Below are positions 1 to 9,374 of a stretch of DNA of 64,000 nucleotides, piece after piece (the first letter of the stretch is position 1; each line of letters opens with the position of its first letter). Made by a program: the position numbers and the translations under genes. The DNA is taken from contig JANCIK010000008.1 in assembly GCA_028532985.1 (NCBI GenBank), positions 1,364,001-1,428,000 of the forward strand, in the 5' to 3' direction. Under the pieces are notes generated by a model, which did no database searches, had not been told where the DNA came from, and saw nothing but the letters and a program-made list of their open reading frames with translations. The DNA comes from Stropharia rugosoannulata (lineage: Eukaryota > Basidiomycota > Agaricomycetes > Agaricales > Strophariaceae).

Positions 1-509
1 TGCACCCAGAAACGGTCTGCCTCTTCTTCGTCCGCGCTTTGTTCTACGCTGGCGGGCGGAGATGGGGGAGGCGGACCTGCTTGTAGAGTAGGCTGAACGG
101 CATGTAGAACAGACTTTCCCACTCGTTCAAAATATGACTGGGGCACAGGGCCAGACTCGATCTCAACGACGTCGTCCGTAACCTTTACTATGTGTATCTC
201 CTGAGTTTTCGCCTTCGCCATGGCGTGGATCGGATTTACAGTTGGAGAAGGGAGAGGTGGTGTATCTCGTTCTCGCTGGGGGCCGATCGTATTCACTGAC
301 GATGAGATAGACGGTGTGAAGGACGAGCGTTGATCCTGCGCTGTACGATAAGATGACGACACGGCCGAGTTCGTTGAGAGCAGACTCTGTCGGGACTGCT
401 GTGTGCCGTCGAACTTTTCATATTGAAGCCCGGCCCTTCCATTCACCGCCGTATGCGGTGTTGGGGAGGACGAATCCTGACGGTGGGGAAGTATGGCGGC
501 GCTGGCCAT
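1..509 (-). CDS. unrecognised protein, N-terminal part (runs off window)
   Basis: An open frame on the minus strand runs from an ATG at 507-509 to the window edge without a stop, about 169 codons. The product begins MASAAILPHRQDSSS and is rich in Ser, Pro and Thr for the first 90 residues. A more ordered stretch with acidic and hydrophobic residues follows (TQEIHIVKVTDDVVEIESG), then a Pro-rich tract ending DEEEADRFWV. No catalytic motif, signal peptide or membrane segment is visible. The start was chosen because it is the first ATG of a long stop-free frame; a later in-frame ATG at 219-221 is an alternative. I do not recognise the family. The missing 3' part should hold any folded domain. 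Confidence 0.55.
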   Translation of the reverse strand, partial: MASAAILPHRQDSSSPTPHTAVNGRAGLQYEKFDGTQQSRQSLLSTNSAVSSSYRTAQDQRSSFTPSISSSVNTIGPQRERDTPPLPSPTVNPIHAMAKAKTQEIHIVKVTDDVVEIESGPVPQSYFERVGKSVLHAVQPTLQAGPPPPSPPASVEQSADEEEADRFWV

Positions 510-933
510 TTTCGTGATGAAAGAGTAAGGGATAAGGTCATTCAACGTGAAAATCCAATTCATGTGGCTGTGCTTATGCCGAAGTGCCGCTCAAGCTCGA
601 TAGACGAAGTACGACGACCAGGTTCAACGAGTACCGTTATTCCCAGAGTATTCAGTTCAATTATACATGCTCTGATCAGGGTTGCACAATGTATACATAG
701 CAGCGCATTCAGCTCCTTCAGAAATAGGAATATTTACTATTAGTATGCGAATCTCTCCAGAGTACTTGGCAATAGCCATTTTGTAGTTACCTCGAAAGGC
801 GTCAACTAGTAATATGATACAACAAACAGTGGCATATGTATTACATTGATATTACGGAGATAAATATAGAGAGAAGGGCGGACATGAAGACAGGAAGGTA
901 TAGAGAACACGTAAAGGTGAGCAGAGATGAAAA
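510..933. other. intergenic, no gene seen
   Basis: This stretch separates the start of the preceding minus-strand gene from the stop of the condensin gene. It should hold the promoter of the former and the 3' end of the latter. The open frames on the plus strand here are shadows or chance; I see no RNA gene or repeat. Confidence 0.5.
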
Positions 934-3900
934 TTACTCGCTGACGTACATGTCGTCGTCTTCAGGGGGAGCTGCCGCAGGTTTCTTCGCACGAGTAGCT
1001 GTTGCTATGCTCAGCTTCAACTGATACGATCATATAGAAATACAAGCTCACCTCTTTTTGCTGCTTTCCGCTTGGCCGCAGCCTTCTTGCCTTCAACCCG
1101 CTTCTCGAGGGCTTGATCTTCTTGCCCTTGAGATCTGTGCTCCTCTAAAATCTATTGATAGTCAGAGTTCGTGAGCAAAGTACAAACAGTAAACGAAAGA
1201 TGGTGGTTACCTTTTCGAACTCATTCAACTCGGTGTCAGGTTTGTCCTTTGACTTATTCTGCCTCGCCTATATCCGTCTCGTTAGCAGGGCAGACAATGT
1301 GTATAAATGGTCTTGACCCAAATTCACCTTTGTAAGAATTTCGCTGAACCTGTCAAACACCGTAGGCTCATGCAGTTTATCCCGATAGAATTGCAGTCCT
1401 TCGATAAGTTTCCGCACCGAACGCTCGGATTTGAATGGAAGCAGAGAAAGACAGAACGATATATCGCGCCATTGTCGAGGGTCTTCGCTCAATCGGAATC
1501 GCTGACACAGCTTCTCGACCACATTTTCTGCTTGCTTTTCCTGCAGAGATCGTCAGTGGATGTCTTTCATCAGTGACAAAAGACAGCACCTTTTCAATGT
1601 ATGTGAAGATATGGCGGAGGGTGTTTTTGAACATCTCCTCGTCAACGGCATGCTCGCCAGAGGACAAGTGGCTGATAACTACGGAACTGATGAACCTCGA
1701 TCCCTGAGTCGCAAATATAAAGACTGACCATCAGGCAGATTATTATAAATAGCATTTTCCTTGGTGGATAGTTCCTTGAAGAACAGCTTCGCCAAATCCG
1801 AGATACGAGGCTCAGGGTCTTCAATACACTTCGCCATTTCGCCTAGTTGGCCCTTGACCTTGATCATGCCGTTGAGAATCAGATGCGTGAGCACCATCAG
1901 GGTGTTCTTTTTCACAACGAAATCTTTGTCCGATAGACCCTTGTACAGTTCATTGCTGTTCTCGTCGATGATACTATTGAACGAGACAGCGACGTCCCCC
2001 AGCGCTATCACGATGTTGCTGCGAATACTGGCATCCTTCGTGGTCTCAAAGATCTTGAACAGCAGTCTATGATGCTGGTCACAGAACTGCGAGCTGACGC
2101 AGAGGAACTTGCTAAACGCCAGAGTCGCCGCAGCGCGCAGGACGCGGCTCTGCGAAAGATTTAGTCGACAGCCGGTTAGAATAAAATCGCAGATATGGCA
2201 CCTTGAATTTATGCGGACTACCGCATATATGCACTATCATGGGTCCAAACATCGCCAGTAATGATTCAGGACCGTAGAGCAACTCGTGCTCCCGCACTGC
2301 AGCAATGCTGTCACCAATCTCGTCTTCAGCGTTACCCGCTACTTGATCAAGTTCTTCGCCTTCCTTATTTCCGCCCTTGCCAGCAGTGGCCTGTTTCTCC
2401 GCTAATGAAAAGTCAACTCAAGCGTGGGTACTGTAAAGGGCCAGGTAGCTCACCTGCCTGCTTCTCTTCCTTTTGGCGCTTCCACTCCCGCTCGACGATC
2501 TCCAAGAAAACTATTTGCTTGATGGCCACATGACCGACGACGAATAGCAATTGAGCGAGTTCAAAGGAGTCACCGAGATCCTTTTCGCCATCTTCTTGCA
2601 GGGCTTGTGTCGCATCTTGCATGGTAATATCACCAACTTCCATCGTAACATCACCGGCGTTCTCGTCCTGCGTCGCTTCTGGGGCCTTCTCTGTCGTCTC
2701 AGCACTGAGTTCTTTATGCGGGGCGAAGGCCCTCGCAGTGAGCTTCTTGATAACTTCGTCGCACCATACGTCTGGATGGTCACCCAATGCGTATACAGCA
2801 TTAATGGCCTGTTCGGCCATGCCGAACCACTCTTTCGTGTGCGAGGGATGAAGAGTAGCATTTTGAAGTTTGCGGAAAATGGGATTTTCCATGTCATATC
2901 GCTGAGTTTTGTCTACCAATGAACCTAGAAGATGATATTAGTATGCATGAACTGAGAATGATGAGTCGTAGATACCTTTAACTTTCTTGGCGCTGCCATT
3001 CAGTCGTTGGAGAGCAATACAAGTATATCTAGCGAGAGTAGGGTCCGCCTAGTTATGAAACCCAATTTTTTTAATAAAAAAAACGAAATCGTAAGAAAAT
3101 TCACGCGGTGGTTCACATATATGCAAACAAATCATACCTTACCGAGAGGCCCTAGGCCAACTTTGAGCATGATTTCAACTTTGTCGGACATAATGCTTCG
3201 GCGAGACAGGGCTAACATTCCTAAGATCATGATTGCACCCCGGCGCTGCGGTTTGGGCAGGGCCTTCTCTTTGCCTGAGAAAGGGTGAATAATCAAATCC
3301 GATTAATGCAAGGAGCGTCTCACTGTAAATTTGCCAAAGTTTAGAAATCGCATCACTGTGAATATGATTTTCCTCCATCATAATGCGCATCATCTCTTCC
3401 AAACTTGTGAGTTCAGCCAAGGTCGCATCATAAGTGAGCCTGAATGAAACTGGTTAGAATAGAGTTGCAAAATGCCAGCAACGAAAACTTACTCGATGAG
3501 GTTCTTTGCGATTCGATTAACTTGGCCCTTCGGTTCAAGACCGGGAACAGGCGTAAAGTAGAGGCTGACATAAACGTCTAAAAGCCGCTGTCGGATACCT
3601 CTCAGCTCCTTCGCCTCTTCTGCAGTAGTTCCGCTGTTGTCTTTAGTCCAGATGAGATGCAACATCTTCTTGATTCCTTCCTGTGGAAACGTTAGGGAAT
3701 GTATGTCAACAGAGTTGTGGCTCACTCACGCCGGCACTCTCGAATTGCCTCTCATAAGCAACGCGGAAGAAATCCATGATCTCGAGAACTTCAAGCCTGC
3801 TCGTCGAGCCAAGCAATTTACACATCGGCTCCATGGCGCTCTCGACTTCGTCGATAAATATCAAGGCCTCCGATATGTATTTCTTTCGCAGCCTCAGTCT

Positions 3901-5891
3901 GTTCAATTCTTGTTCATCAAAGGCTGCGACAACTTGTTGCTCCTTGACGACGGCGGTCACATCTAGTTGGGACTTCCTAGGCTCCAATTTAGAGCCCTTT
4001 TTCGATTTTCGCGGAGTGCCGTTTTCGTCGTCGTCCTCAGCCAACATCTGGGAGTCGACCTCATCTGTATCGCCTCCTTCATCGTCGTCTTGGTCTTCAC
4101 TATCAACGTCCATTGAATCATCGTCATCGTCCGAACGTCTCGACCTTAACAGCGGCAGGTTAGACATGGTGATTCTAACCAATCCAAGACATTACCTCTT
4201 CTTTTTCTTTCTTGGGGAATCTCCTTCGCCTTCATCACCCTCTTCTGCTTCCTGCTCTGCCTCTGGGGTCTTGGCATTTTCATTATCTTCATTGCTAACG
4301 GCATTCCCGATAGCGCCTTCAATCTTAGCCAGCTCGGCTGAGACTTCTTTATAGTCTTTGTCGTACAATTCGTGGTTAAGCATGCCATCGTGGGTCATAA
4401 ACCACGGGTGCGTGTTCACGAGTTGGCTGAGAAGCGAAGCTGCAGCCTTTCGGACGGAAGCGCTCTTGTCGTCTAAGGCTCCGACGGCGAAAGAAGTGAA
4501 CTTGAGCCTCTGCTTAGGGAACCGAGGTTTTTCAACGGCGCATATCTTGTAGAAGACGTTGAAGACTTTGCTGCGAACATAAGGGGAGATGTCGAGGACA
4601 CGTTCATAGAGGACGTCGAAGAGACCGTTGACCTTCTTTTGGTTGGCCTTCATGTCCGCATCAGGGTTGGTGTCGCAGGCCAAGTCGATGATTGACATGC
4701 CAATGATTTCGACTATAGCTTGACGGATGGGATATGCCTATGTACAATAGTAAGGACAGGACTCCTAACGAATGAGATAAGAAAGGTACTTACATCAGAG
4801 TCCAACTGTTCGCACAACAAGCTCATTTGTTTGAGAACCGAGCGGGGACAAGATTCGGCATATCGAATAAGGAAGCGAGCAAAGGTTCGGGGCCCTCTGT
4901 CCTGTCCAGTGAACGTCTTCGCTCCGATCTCACGTAGAATCTCGTCGGCAAGCTGGGGATAGTCGTACTCCGCTGACAGGATGGCGAGACAGTCAGCCAT
5001 AGGTTCCGCGAGGTGCTCATAGAACTGAAGGGACTGGATTATCGTGATTTGTACAGCTAAGGCCTGTCCATGTTGCTTCACAGCCAAGCAAAAGATCTTC
5101 TGCATCTCTTTCTTGATATTCTGGTCTTTCATGTACTGTTCACTTTCAGTAACATGATGCGCGGGGCGAGTAAGCGCTCTGTAAGAAGTTAGTTGAGTAA
5201 ACACAAGTAAGAGTTGAGCGTGCTTACTTGAGGAACGTGTCCTTCTCCGCAGTGGCTGTCCAAATACGTTGAGTTTGAAGGTGGGTAAGAACTTTGGATA
5301 TAAGACTGAGAGTCGGAACAATATGACTCTGCCATGTCCAGACGGAGTCTACCTTCTTCGCAGCTGAACGTCCTGAATTCTTTGCTGCTGCCTTCCCTCC
5401 CCTTCCTCTTCTCCCTTTCGCTGGTGGAGGTGCTTCGACTTCTTCAGGTTGTTTGACAAGCTCCGCCGCTGTGACGAACCAACTCAAAAGAAACGCATAC
5501 ATTTCAAGCGGCACCTTGTGAAGCATGTAGTCTTGTTGATTTCCTGACTTTATATCCAGTAACGTTGCTTCGAGTTCAGCCTGCAGGCCAGAGGTGACGG
5601 AATCTAGCAGCTTGCTCATGATAGGTCCGGGGACTAAATCAGCGTGCTTCAAAATGCTTCTGTATACATCAAACGTCTCCTGATCCTGTATGGAGCTACT
5701 TGAATCAGCAACAACCTCGACGGCGGCTAGGATAAAATATAAGTGACGATCCAGTAGCATATCAATGAGGCTCTCAAACCTTCTAACAGCATTTCGGGAT
5801 CTTCAGTTGAGAAGTCATGATCGTGTTCAATTTCATAATTTTCTGCGTCTTGGAGAGCCTGCAGCTCGTCCTGCAGCTCGAATGCAGGCAT
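934..5891 (-). CDS. CND1: condensin complex subunit 1 (Cnd1/Ycs4/CAP-D2)
   Basis: HEAT-repeat non-SMC subunit of condensin, the nuclear complex that compacts mitotic chromosomes. The start codon is 5889-5891 (MPAFELQDELQALQD). A 53-nt intron at 5727-5779 joins MLLE to AAVEVVADSSSS, giving the Cnd1 N-terminal region with DVYRSILKHADLVPGP. The middle exons (about 4190-5320) hold the HEAT segments, including ISPYVRSKVFNVFYKIC and LDDKSASVRKAAASLLSQL. Acidic linkers lie near 4030-4140 and 4190-4330. The conserved C-terminal Cnd1 core is at about 1680-2010 (VVKKNTLMVLTHLILNGMIKVKGQ). The last intron is 999-1051 and the protein ends in a basic then acidic tail, EDDDMYVSE. Many short introns interrupt the gene. 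Exons read coherently from end to end, so I consider it intact; individual inner junctions were not all resolved. Confidence 0.9.
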
Positions 5892-6542
5892 GTGGTGGGA
5901 TTGGAGGTGGATTCGAAATTTGTTTCACTGCAGCAGAATTGAAGAAACGGTAAACAGTGCAAACGCGTCGCGATCGGGTCATGTGACTAATATCTCATTA
6001 TAGGCACAGCTCACTGACGCGTAAAAGTTAAAATTAGACAAACTCCCTGACACCAACTCATCAACTCTTTTGAGTTACCTTCAAATATTTCGTGTTGGTG
6101 CTTATCGTCCATTTTCTTTGAAGTCGACTATATGAAGATGTCTCATATTTTATCTAGTGCCGCGCAAGAAACTCTACACCGTGACCTGGGCTTCGGTCAA
6201 GCTGCAGGTTCACTGGAGGTGCAATAATTTCAAGGAGATGAGTACTGTAGTGTGAGTAGTCTGACTTATAGAATCATATCAGAAGGAGCATGTCTAATAA
6301 ATTCGTATTAAAATTCGTCGTATATGTCGTAGAGATCGTCTAGTGAGTCCATCTATGCCCCTCATCAAATAAAGTCAAGTAAGTGAGAAATGATGGGAGT
6401 GCGTCGTGTATAATTAGTGGATGGGGGTATATAGATTGCATGGAGAAAATATTTGCATCGGCGCCTAGTAGAAGCGGTTGCTGATCCATGGTTTGCCGTC
6501 AACAATCCGTCTATGCACAATATTACTTGTAAATGAAGACCA
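5892..6542. other. intergenic, condensin promoter side
   Basis: About 650 bases between the condensin start codon and the stop of the O-fucosyltransferase-like gene. It must contain the condensin promoter next to 5892 and the 3' untranslated region of the other gene next to 6542. I see no further gene, tRNA or repeat. Confidence 0.5.
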
Positions 6543-7641
6543 CTAAGGAACAGAATTACGAAGTTTAGCAATATCACCTCGCTTCACAGCAAATGCAGCA
6601 CTTACCCCGTTACCAATGAACACTGCTGCTTTGCGCGCAAAATCCATATCAACCGCCATACCGACGTCCTTCTGCTCCTGGTCAAGCTCAAGGTCCCGCG
6701 TTGTCACGATGGTCGTCCAGCCATGGGACCTGAGCCTTTTCTTGAGATCGTCTACCCAATTCGTCTTGTCGTTCGTGAGTAAAAATATCACGTCCAAGTA
6801 ACGCACTTCCCCGGGCGTGGCAGCGTTGACGTACTCCTCCCTCGAACGGTTGATCTTGTCAATAATAAAATCATCGGTAGGATAGCAGTGTTTCAAATAG
6901 TGCTGTACGTTCTCTGGCGTGTTATGACCCCATGTGTATCCGGGCGGGTTGATAAATTTGTCGGGGAGCTGGGGGAGAAGGTTCCAGCTGTAAAAGGTCG
7001 AGTTCCACTTTGCGAGCTCTAAACATGCCTCCTTAAAATCTCCACGGCGGAGATGAATCGCAAGCATGCGTTGGTACGGGTCATTTGGAGCTGGTACCGG
7101 AGGACGAGGACCGTGCGGGCGAAAAAGGTACTCGTTCCTGACGACGGCACTCTCAACAATCGGCGACGTCCCAAACAAACGACTCACGGGAGAGTCGCGG
7201 AAGCCTTCCCACAAGGACAAAACGCGGTCGGAGCCCCAGACAAAAAGGTCAAACACCTGCGGGAACCTGTCCTGCGAGAACGGCGCGGCCTGAATTTCAA
7301 TGCATCGCTCGGGTGCCTCTGTTAGCAGTTTCTGCCAGTGCTTGAAAATCACGTCGCCGTTCTCCCACATAATGTCTGGCTTGACGTCGTTCGTGTTGAT
7401 GATACGCCGCTCGCTCTTTGGACAGACGACATCGAACCAGCGTTCAGAGACTGAGCGGGGTGCGGGATCGTTTGGGTCCCAGGGACCTCCCGCGGACGGA
7501 CCAGAGATAAGCGCATTGAGTGGCGTACGTGGGGGGTCCTCGTTGAATCGTCTATCTCGCCATGGATAATACGCTGGCTTCCAGATGTAATCCTGGAAGA
7601 CATATGCACGTTTTGACTTGTACGCCAACCACGTGTTCATG
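6543..7641 (-). pseudogene. O-fucosyltransferase-like gene, 3' part (cut off by retrotransposon)
   Basis: This is the catalytic part of a type II membrane glycosyltransferase-like protein of the kind related to GDP-fucose protein O-fucosyltransferases. The 365-residue frame carries a LAIHLRRGDFKEACLELA segment, the usual arginine-containing sugar-nucleotide motif, and ends in a Rossmann-like half (FIGNGVSAAFAVKRGDIAKL). The stop is at 6543-6545. The frame continues directly into the target duplication at 7637-7641 and then hits the 5' LTR. The first 111 residues lie at 16610-16938, on the other side of the element, and fit this part through one intron. The gene must have been intact before the insertion; as it stands it cannot give the full protein. 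The precise substrate cannot be told from sequence. Confidence 0.8.
7637..7641. repeat. target site duplication, left copy
   Basis: The five bases tcatg lie just before the left LTR and are repeated at 16538-16542 after the right LTR. Five bases is the usual duplication length for Ty3/Gypsy integration. Confidence 0.9.
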
Positions 7642-7875
7642 TGTAACGGGTAGTCACACTTATCATGACGCGTGCTCGCGTCTTACTTTACCCTACCCCT
7701 TTCCTTTCTCTTCCCCCTGCTTGGCTCTTCGTACCTAGTATTACCTAAACAGATTGTCAGTAGAGTATAAATACTGCCCTTCCTCTATGAGGAAGGGCGG
7801 ACTTTAATTCAGCGATTTATCCTGTCTTTTGGTCGTTCCGTGTGTCAAGACTCGTGTTTCTCACGCCTTGTCACA
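7642..7875 (+). repeat. 5' LTR (234 bp)
   Basis: Direct repeat of 16304-16537. A TATA box (tataaata, 7766-7773) is followed by a perfect 10-bp inverted repeat, GCCCTTCCTC at 7776-7785 and GAGGAAGGGC at 7789-7798, with a 3-base loop. From the spacing this hairpin would lie close to the transcription start. Confidence 0.95.
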
Positions 7876-8068
7876 TATTTTGACATTTATCGTTACTCTA
7901 CAACGACAATAGTTGAAAGCCCCTTCCCTTCTGCCTAACAAGCACTACCTTCAAACCAGAAGAACCTCTTGACGACTTTCTCTAGGATCACCCGGGTCTG
8001 ATCAACCAGGACTTCCAGGCCTGTCGTCTTTCTTAATTTAGTTTAACTAACAAGCTATTTTAGTAAAC

Positions 8069-9352
8069 ATGTCTACTCGTCGAAGTGAACGTGTAAAAGC
8101 GCGAGTAGAATCGCAAGCCGCTCCTGCTGGGTCTCTGGGAGAGACTCGGTACCACGCTACTCCGGGGGAGGAACGTGGACATGAGCGAAGCGAGTCGGAG
8201 GAATCCGACTCGGGTGTTGAGCCTCGCTCTAGCAGAGAGCCAAGGCATGTCCGTGCGGCCGCGGATGACGATGACGAAGAGGCGGATGATGATTCTAGCA
8301 GCGTCTCGGATAATGGACGGGCGGGTGTAACCCCGACCCCTGGTAGCACCAGTACCTTACGTATCCGTAAAGTAACGGAGGTCGAGGATAGCCTCGACCA
8401 TGTACTAGACGTAGAGGTTGAAAATTTAAGTGAATTAGGAGTCATCTCCTCAGACAGAATAACCCCTTTGTTGGAAAGAATATTACAAAGGTTGGATGCC
8501 ATAGAGCAAAAGGAAAAACCCCCTAGGAGGAATGCCAAGCAGGCCGCTACAAGCGGTGATCCTGATTTGGAATACGAGCTTCCTGACGAGGAAAGCGAGA
8601 GTGACAAAGAAAATGAAGACCCCTACGATAAGGGCAAAAATGTGGACCCTCGTAACTGGGGAAATCTGGGAATCCCAGAGGAAGAACTAGATCCTGAACT
8701 TCAGCAAGTCAGGTTCGCCGAGCTCGAGGAAGAACAAGAGGAGGAAGAACAGGAGGTCCCGGAGGTCGCAACGCGCGACAATAGTGAAGCCATACGCGAT
8801 CGAGACCGACAGCTTTACGAAGAATTCTTGGCGGAACGGCGCCAGGTCGCGGAACGAGCCCGGGAAAACAGTGAGCGCTATGCGCGTTCTTCTCCCCCTG
8901 GATTAGAGCCATTAGTGCGCGAGAGTCGCACTCGCGATCGCATCTGTAGCGAACCTATGTCGCGTGAATTCGCCGGGATGCTGAGCTTTGCGAATACATC
9001 CACACCCGCCGCGCCTGCGCAAGCGCAGGTTACGCGTGATGAGTGGATGACACCCAGCCACGGAGGGCCGGGTGGATTGATAGGTAGACATTTGGGCTCA
9101 TTGAATGAGGATCCCACAACGCCTATACCTCCTCACCGTCGCGTGTATGAACAGTCGTCTGTCATACATCCGACTGGAGAGGGACAAAGCCGTTTCAAGG
9201 CATTACCGCCTACAAAGCCAGAGAAATATTATGGCGAGGAAGACCCCATTAAGTACATGCGTTATACATCACAATGTACTCGCTTCTGCAATGAAGCGGG
9301 CTTATTACCTGAAGAACAAGTGATTAAATGTGCCGATTACTTAGGGGGGTAA
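8069..9352 (+). CDS. gag: retrotransposon Gag, N-terminal frame
   Basis: A 427-residue frame beginning MSTRRSERVKARVESQ. The first 300 residues are charged and low in complexity, with acidic and Glu-rich tracts and a possible short coiled coil around residues 205-275 (EELDPELQ, EEEQEEEEQEVPE, ERARENSERY). The capsid-like domain starts near residue 375 (KALPPTKPEKYYGEEDPIKYMRY) and is cut by the TAA at 9350-9352, which follows a run of six G. The rest of the same domain continues in another frame (KALKFYTTVVGLNEGQWD). This frame alone therefore encodes only half a capsid domain and no zinc knuckle. The change may be a one-base indel or a programmed +1 shift; see findings. Confidence 0.85.
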   Translation: MSTRRSERVKARVESQAAPAGSLGETRYHATPGEERGHERSESEESDSGVEPRSSREPRHVRAAADDDDEEADDDSSSVSDNGRAGVTPTPGSTSTLRIRKVTEVEDSLDHVLDVEVENLSELGVISSDRITPLLERILQRLDAIEQKEKPPRRNAKQAATSGDPDLEYELPDEESESDKENEDPYDKGKNVDPRNWGNLGIPEEELDPELQQVRFAELEEEQEEEEQEVPEVATRDNSEAIRDRDRQLYEEFLAERRQVAERARENSERYARSSPPGLEPLVRESRTRDRICSEPMSREFAGMLSFANTSTPAAPAQAQVTRDEWMTPSHGGPGGLIGRHLGSLNEDPTTPIPPHRRVYEQSSVIHPTGEGQSRFKALPPTKPEKYYGEEDPIKYMRYTSQCTRFCNEAGLLPEEQVIKCADYLGG

Positions 9353-9374
9353 AGCACTTAAGTTTTATACCACT

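Noticed and set aside
7876..7900. Primer binding site after the left LTR
   Set aside because: tattttgacatttat does not match a tRNA 3' end that I can recognise; a self-priming mechanism is possible but cannot be shown here.
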